A stretch of DNA of 9,452 bases, taken from Candidatus Kaiserbacteria bacterium (lineage in GTDB: Bacteria > Patescibacteriota > Minisyncoccia > Phycocordibacterales > UBA2100). Below, piece after piece: positions 7,708 through 9,452 of this stretch. The translations under genes and the position numbers were made by a program. Where the stretch lies: contig JALSPS010000045.1 in NCBI GenBank assembly GCA_026985835.1, positions 1-9,452 of the forward strand, read 5' to 3'. How positions within the stretch are numbered: the stretch's first letter is position 1; every line of letters begins with the position of its first letter. Under the pieces are notes generated by a model. It saw only the letters and a program-made list of their open reading frames with translations, did not search any database and was not told the origin of the DNA.

Positions 7708-8700
7708 TTATTTTAATGTAAATTCTTTTTCTCTTTTATCATACCTATTAACCAAAAGCCAAAGCAGTGTTTTGCGGATTGCGAGGCCATTTTCAACTTG
7801 CTGTAATATATGTGATCTTGAATCAAGTGTAACGAGCGCGGAGTGAACATCAATGTCGCGAATAACCGGGCCCGGATGCATTAAAATCGCATTTTCTTTT
7901 GCAAGGTCAAGGCGTTTTTTTGAAATACCATACATTTTGGAGTATTCTCTTATTGATGGAATAAATCCTTTTGCACCCCTTTCTTCTTGTACTCTTAGCG
8001 CATAAACAACATCAGCATTTTTTAGAGCCTCTTCAACATTATAAAATACTTTTACTCCAAATTTTTCAACATTAACCGGCAAAAGAGTGTCTGGTGCTGA
8101 AACTCTAATTTCAGCACCGAGTTTTTTTAGCAATCTAACAAGAGAGCCAAAGACTCTTGAGTGCATTATATCTCCAACGATAGTTACCGTTTTATCCATC
8201 AAATCATTTGATTTAAAGTAATCAAGCATTGTTAAAGTATCAAGGAGCGCTTGTGTTGGATGTTCGTGCCAGCCATCCCCAGCATTTAAAACAGATGCTT
8301 TTGTGTGCCTTGAAATGAATTCTGAGACTCCGGCTTCCGCGCTTCTTATAACAATTATTTTTACATTCATAGCGTCAACGGTTTCTGCGGTATCTAAAAA
8401 ACTCTCTTTCTTTTTTATAGAACTGTTTGATCCTACACTTGTTGTGTCCATAGAAAGTTGTTTGGCAGATAAATCAAAACTCGCAAGAGTGCGAGTTGAA
8501 CTTTCAAAAAATGCATTTATCATTGAAGCGCCTTTATTGAGTGAGAGTTTTGCGGTTTTGAGTTTTCTGAATTCTCGCGCAACATCATAAATTAAAGATA
8601 AGTCATCTTTGGTTAGTTGGTCAACCGAGTAAAGATCAAAAAAAGACAAATCACGCTTATTTCTGATTTTATCCAAATTAGCGACTTTGTCTGTTTCCAT
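7708..8700 (-). CDS. pyrB: Aspartate carbamoyltransferase catalytic subunit
   Basis: It condenses carbamoyl phosphate with L-aspartate, the committed step of pyrimidine synthesis. The 330 residues show both lobes. The carbamoyl-phosphate lobe has FFESSTRT (S68, T69, R70, T71), the active-site-loop Lys K97 in SSIKKKES, R119, and HPTQALLD (H147, Q150). The aspartate lobe has GDIMHSRV (R182), LRVQEER (R236, Q238) and MHPGPVIRD (274-282). The Gln-containing RVQ and the HPGPVxRD loop identify it as aspartate rather than ornithine carbamoyltransferase and resemble the Bacillus-type trimeric enzyme. No pyrI regulatory chain is adjacent. The ATG at 8698-8700 sits 9 bases after a strong -10 element, and the first conserved element begins about residue 18, so there is a modest N-terminal extension. 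pyrC follows after one base, giving a pyrBC operon. Confidence 0.96.
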   Translation of the reverse strand: METDKVANLDKIRNKRDLSFFDLYSVDQLTKDDLSLIYDVAREFRKLKTAKLSLNKGASMINAFFESSTRTLASFDLSAKQLSMDTTSVGSNSSIKKKESFLDTAETVDAMNVKIIVIRSAEAGVSEFISRHTKASVLNAGDGWHEHPTQALLDTLTMLDYFKSNDLMDKTVTIVGDIMHSRVFGSLVRLLKKLGAEIRVSAPDTLLPVNVEKFGVKVFYNVEEALKNADVVYALRVQEERGAKGFIPSIREYSKMYGISKKRLDLAKENAILMHPGPVIRDIDVHSALVTLDSRSHILQQVENGLAIRKTLLWLLVNRYDKREKEFTLK

Positions 8701-8709
8701 TAAAACTAA

Positions 8710-8737
8710 ATAATAGATGATTTTTTATAATTGTCAA
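8710..8737 (-). promoter_or_regulatory. Strong sigma-70 promoter of the pyrBC operon
   Basis: Read on the minus strand, a perfect TTGACA (8732-8737) is followed after 16 bases by TATTAT (8710-8715), five of six matches to the -10 consensus. The -10 ends 9 bases before the pyrB ATG, so the transcript should start at or within a few bases of the start codon. No room is left for a PyrR-type attenuator or other leader regulation. This is the best-formed promoter in the window. Confidence 0.8.
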
Positions 8738-8785
8738 ATCCGGTTATTAGTTCGTTTAGATTGATGGTTTGAAGTATATATTCTC

Positions 8786-8814
8786 TTGTTGAATTTGTTC
8801 TTGTATGTAATAAT
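8786..8814 (+). promoter_or_regulatory. Candidate extended -10 promoter for pyrF (leaderless)
   Basis: TGT followed by AATAAT (8809-8814) resembles an extended -10 element (TGnTATAAT) with one mismatch. TTGTTG at 8786-8791 gives a weak -35 at a 17-base spacing. The hexamer ends 7 bases before the pyrF ATG, the same arrangement as at other starts here. The site is divergent from the pyrBC promoter in a 121-base gap. A second -10-like TATATT (8777-8782) is possible. Confidence 0.4.
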
Positions 8815-8821
8815 CGCAATA

Positions 8822-9452
8822 ATGAGTTTTAAAGAAAAAGTATCGGACATTATTTACCGGAAAAAAACAACTTTGATTGCCGGAGTTGATCCGGCAGAGT
8901 TTGAAATGGGTCGCGGGGAAAAAGGATTACCGAGAGATGTGCTAAAGTTTGATTGGACAATTGAATATATAAAAGCGATAGCGCCTTTTTCTCTTGGAAT
9001 CAAATTAAATGCCGGTTATTGGATGGGTGAAAATGATATTAAAGCGATGAAAGAAATTGTTAAATTTGCAAAATCTCAAAATTTAATTGTAATTATGGAT
9101 TCAAAAATTGCAGATATAGGTTCTACAAATGATGCATGGATGTATTATTGGCAAAAACTTGGTTTTGATGCGATAACAATTGCTCCTTATGCAGGCAATA
9201 TAGAAGATGCCATAAATACTGCAAAAAATAGAAATCTTGGAGTGTTTTCAATGGGGCTTATGAGCAATCCTGAATTTAAAACTGAGATGAATTTTAAAAA
9301 TAAAGACGGTATTCCGCTATGGCAAACTCGTTCTCAAAGAGCGCTTCAAGCTGGAGTCGATGGTTTGGTTTTAGGTGGTACTTATAATAAAGATGATGTG
9401 GAGCTTATAAATTTTTTGGATATAACAAAAAAATCAGATACTCTTTATCTTG
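8822..9452 (+). CDS. pyrF: Orotidine 5'-phosphate decarboxylase, 3' end beyond window
   Basis: It decarboxylates OMP to UMP, the last step of de novo pyrimidine synthesis. The frame is open from ATG 8822 to the window end (210 residues, no stop). The catalytic tetrad of the family is visible: K61 in GIKLN, then D93, K95 and D98 in MDSKIADIGST. D23 in AGVDP matches the substrate-binding Asp of the first strand. GLVLGGTY (181-188) corresponds to the late phosphate-binding strand. The final strand with the phosphate-gripping Arg lies outside. There is no Shine-Dalgarno; the start is supported by the -10-like element 7 bases upstream and by strand 1 beginning at a normal distance from the N-terminus. 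It is transcribed divergently from pyrBC rather than with it, so expression of the pathway is split over at least two promoters. Confidence 0.93.
   Translation, partial: MSFKEKVSDIIYRKKTTLIAGVDPAEFEMGRGEKGLPRDVLKFDWTIEYIKAIAPFSLGIKLNAGYWMGENDIKAMKEIVKFAKSQNLIVIMDSKIADIGSTNDAWMYYWQKLGFDAITIAPYAGNIEDAINTAKNRNLGVFSMGLMSNPEFKTEMNFKNKDGIPLWQTRSQRALQAGVDGLVLGGTYNKDDVELINFLDITKKSDTLYL

Noticed and set aside
8878..8896. GC-rich 7-bp hairpin (TGCCGGA/TCCGGCA) early in pyrF
   Set aside because: It encodes the conserved AGVDP strand, and GCCGG words are frequent in this genome, so the repeat is explained by coding and codon choice.
1..9452. Recoded UGA (Gly), mobile elements, CRISPR arrays, tRNA or rRNA genes
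   Set aside because: All major frames are complete with standard stops. I saw no transposase or integrase motif, no direct-repeat array, and no cloverleaf or rRNA-like stretch.

Overview
This is an AT-rich (roughly 37% GC by eye), densely packed bacterial core-genome window with no mobile element, CRISPR array, tRNA or rRNA. The standard genetic code works throughout: the genes end in TAA or TAG, and UGA is not needed as a sense codon. Several traits suggest a small-genome bacterium of the Patescibacteria/CPR (Parcubacteria-like) type. Gaps are short, start codons lack Shine-Dalgarno sequences, the beta-prime subunit has no large lineage insert, the primary sigma factor has a lysine-rich tail, and an unrecognised small protein sits between dnaG and rpoD. 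This placement is inference; no marker gene in the window fixes the phylum.

Left part, plus strand (1-6423): the 3' two-thirds of rpoC (RNA polymerase beta-prime), a strong hairpin terminator overlapping its stop codon, dnaG (primase), a 160-residue protein of unknown function, and rpoD (primary sigma factor). dnaG and rpoD recall the classical macromolecular-synthesis cluster, here preceded by rpoC and split by the unknown gene. Right part: pyrC (dihydroorotase) and pyrB (aspartate carbamoyltransferase) form a minus-strand operon that converges on rpoD. The two stop codons overlap in a single TTAA. Divergent from pyrB is the 5' part of pyrF (orotidine 5'-phosphate decarboxylase), cut by the window end. 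pyrB, pyrC and pyrF supply steps 2, 3 and 6 of de novo UMP synthesis.

The most interesting signals are regulatory. Four starts that follow an intergenic gap (dnaG, the unknown gene, pyrB, pyrF) have a -10-like hexamer ending only 6 to 9 bases before the ATG and no Shine-Dalgarno, which suggests leaderless mRNAs. Two perfect DnaA boxes (TTATCCACA or its complement) lie inside dnaG and just upstream of the rpoD promoter, and a relaxed match overlaps the dnaG start. A perfect dyad lies in the short rpoD leader. In PyrC the first residue of the usual His-x-His metal motif is Gln. I see no evidence of an entirely new multi-gene system; the window is mostly housekeeping genes with unusual expression signals.
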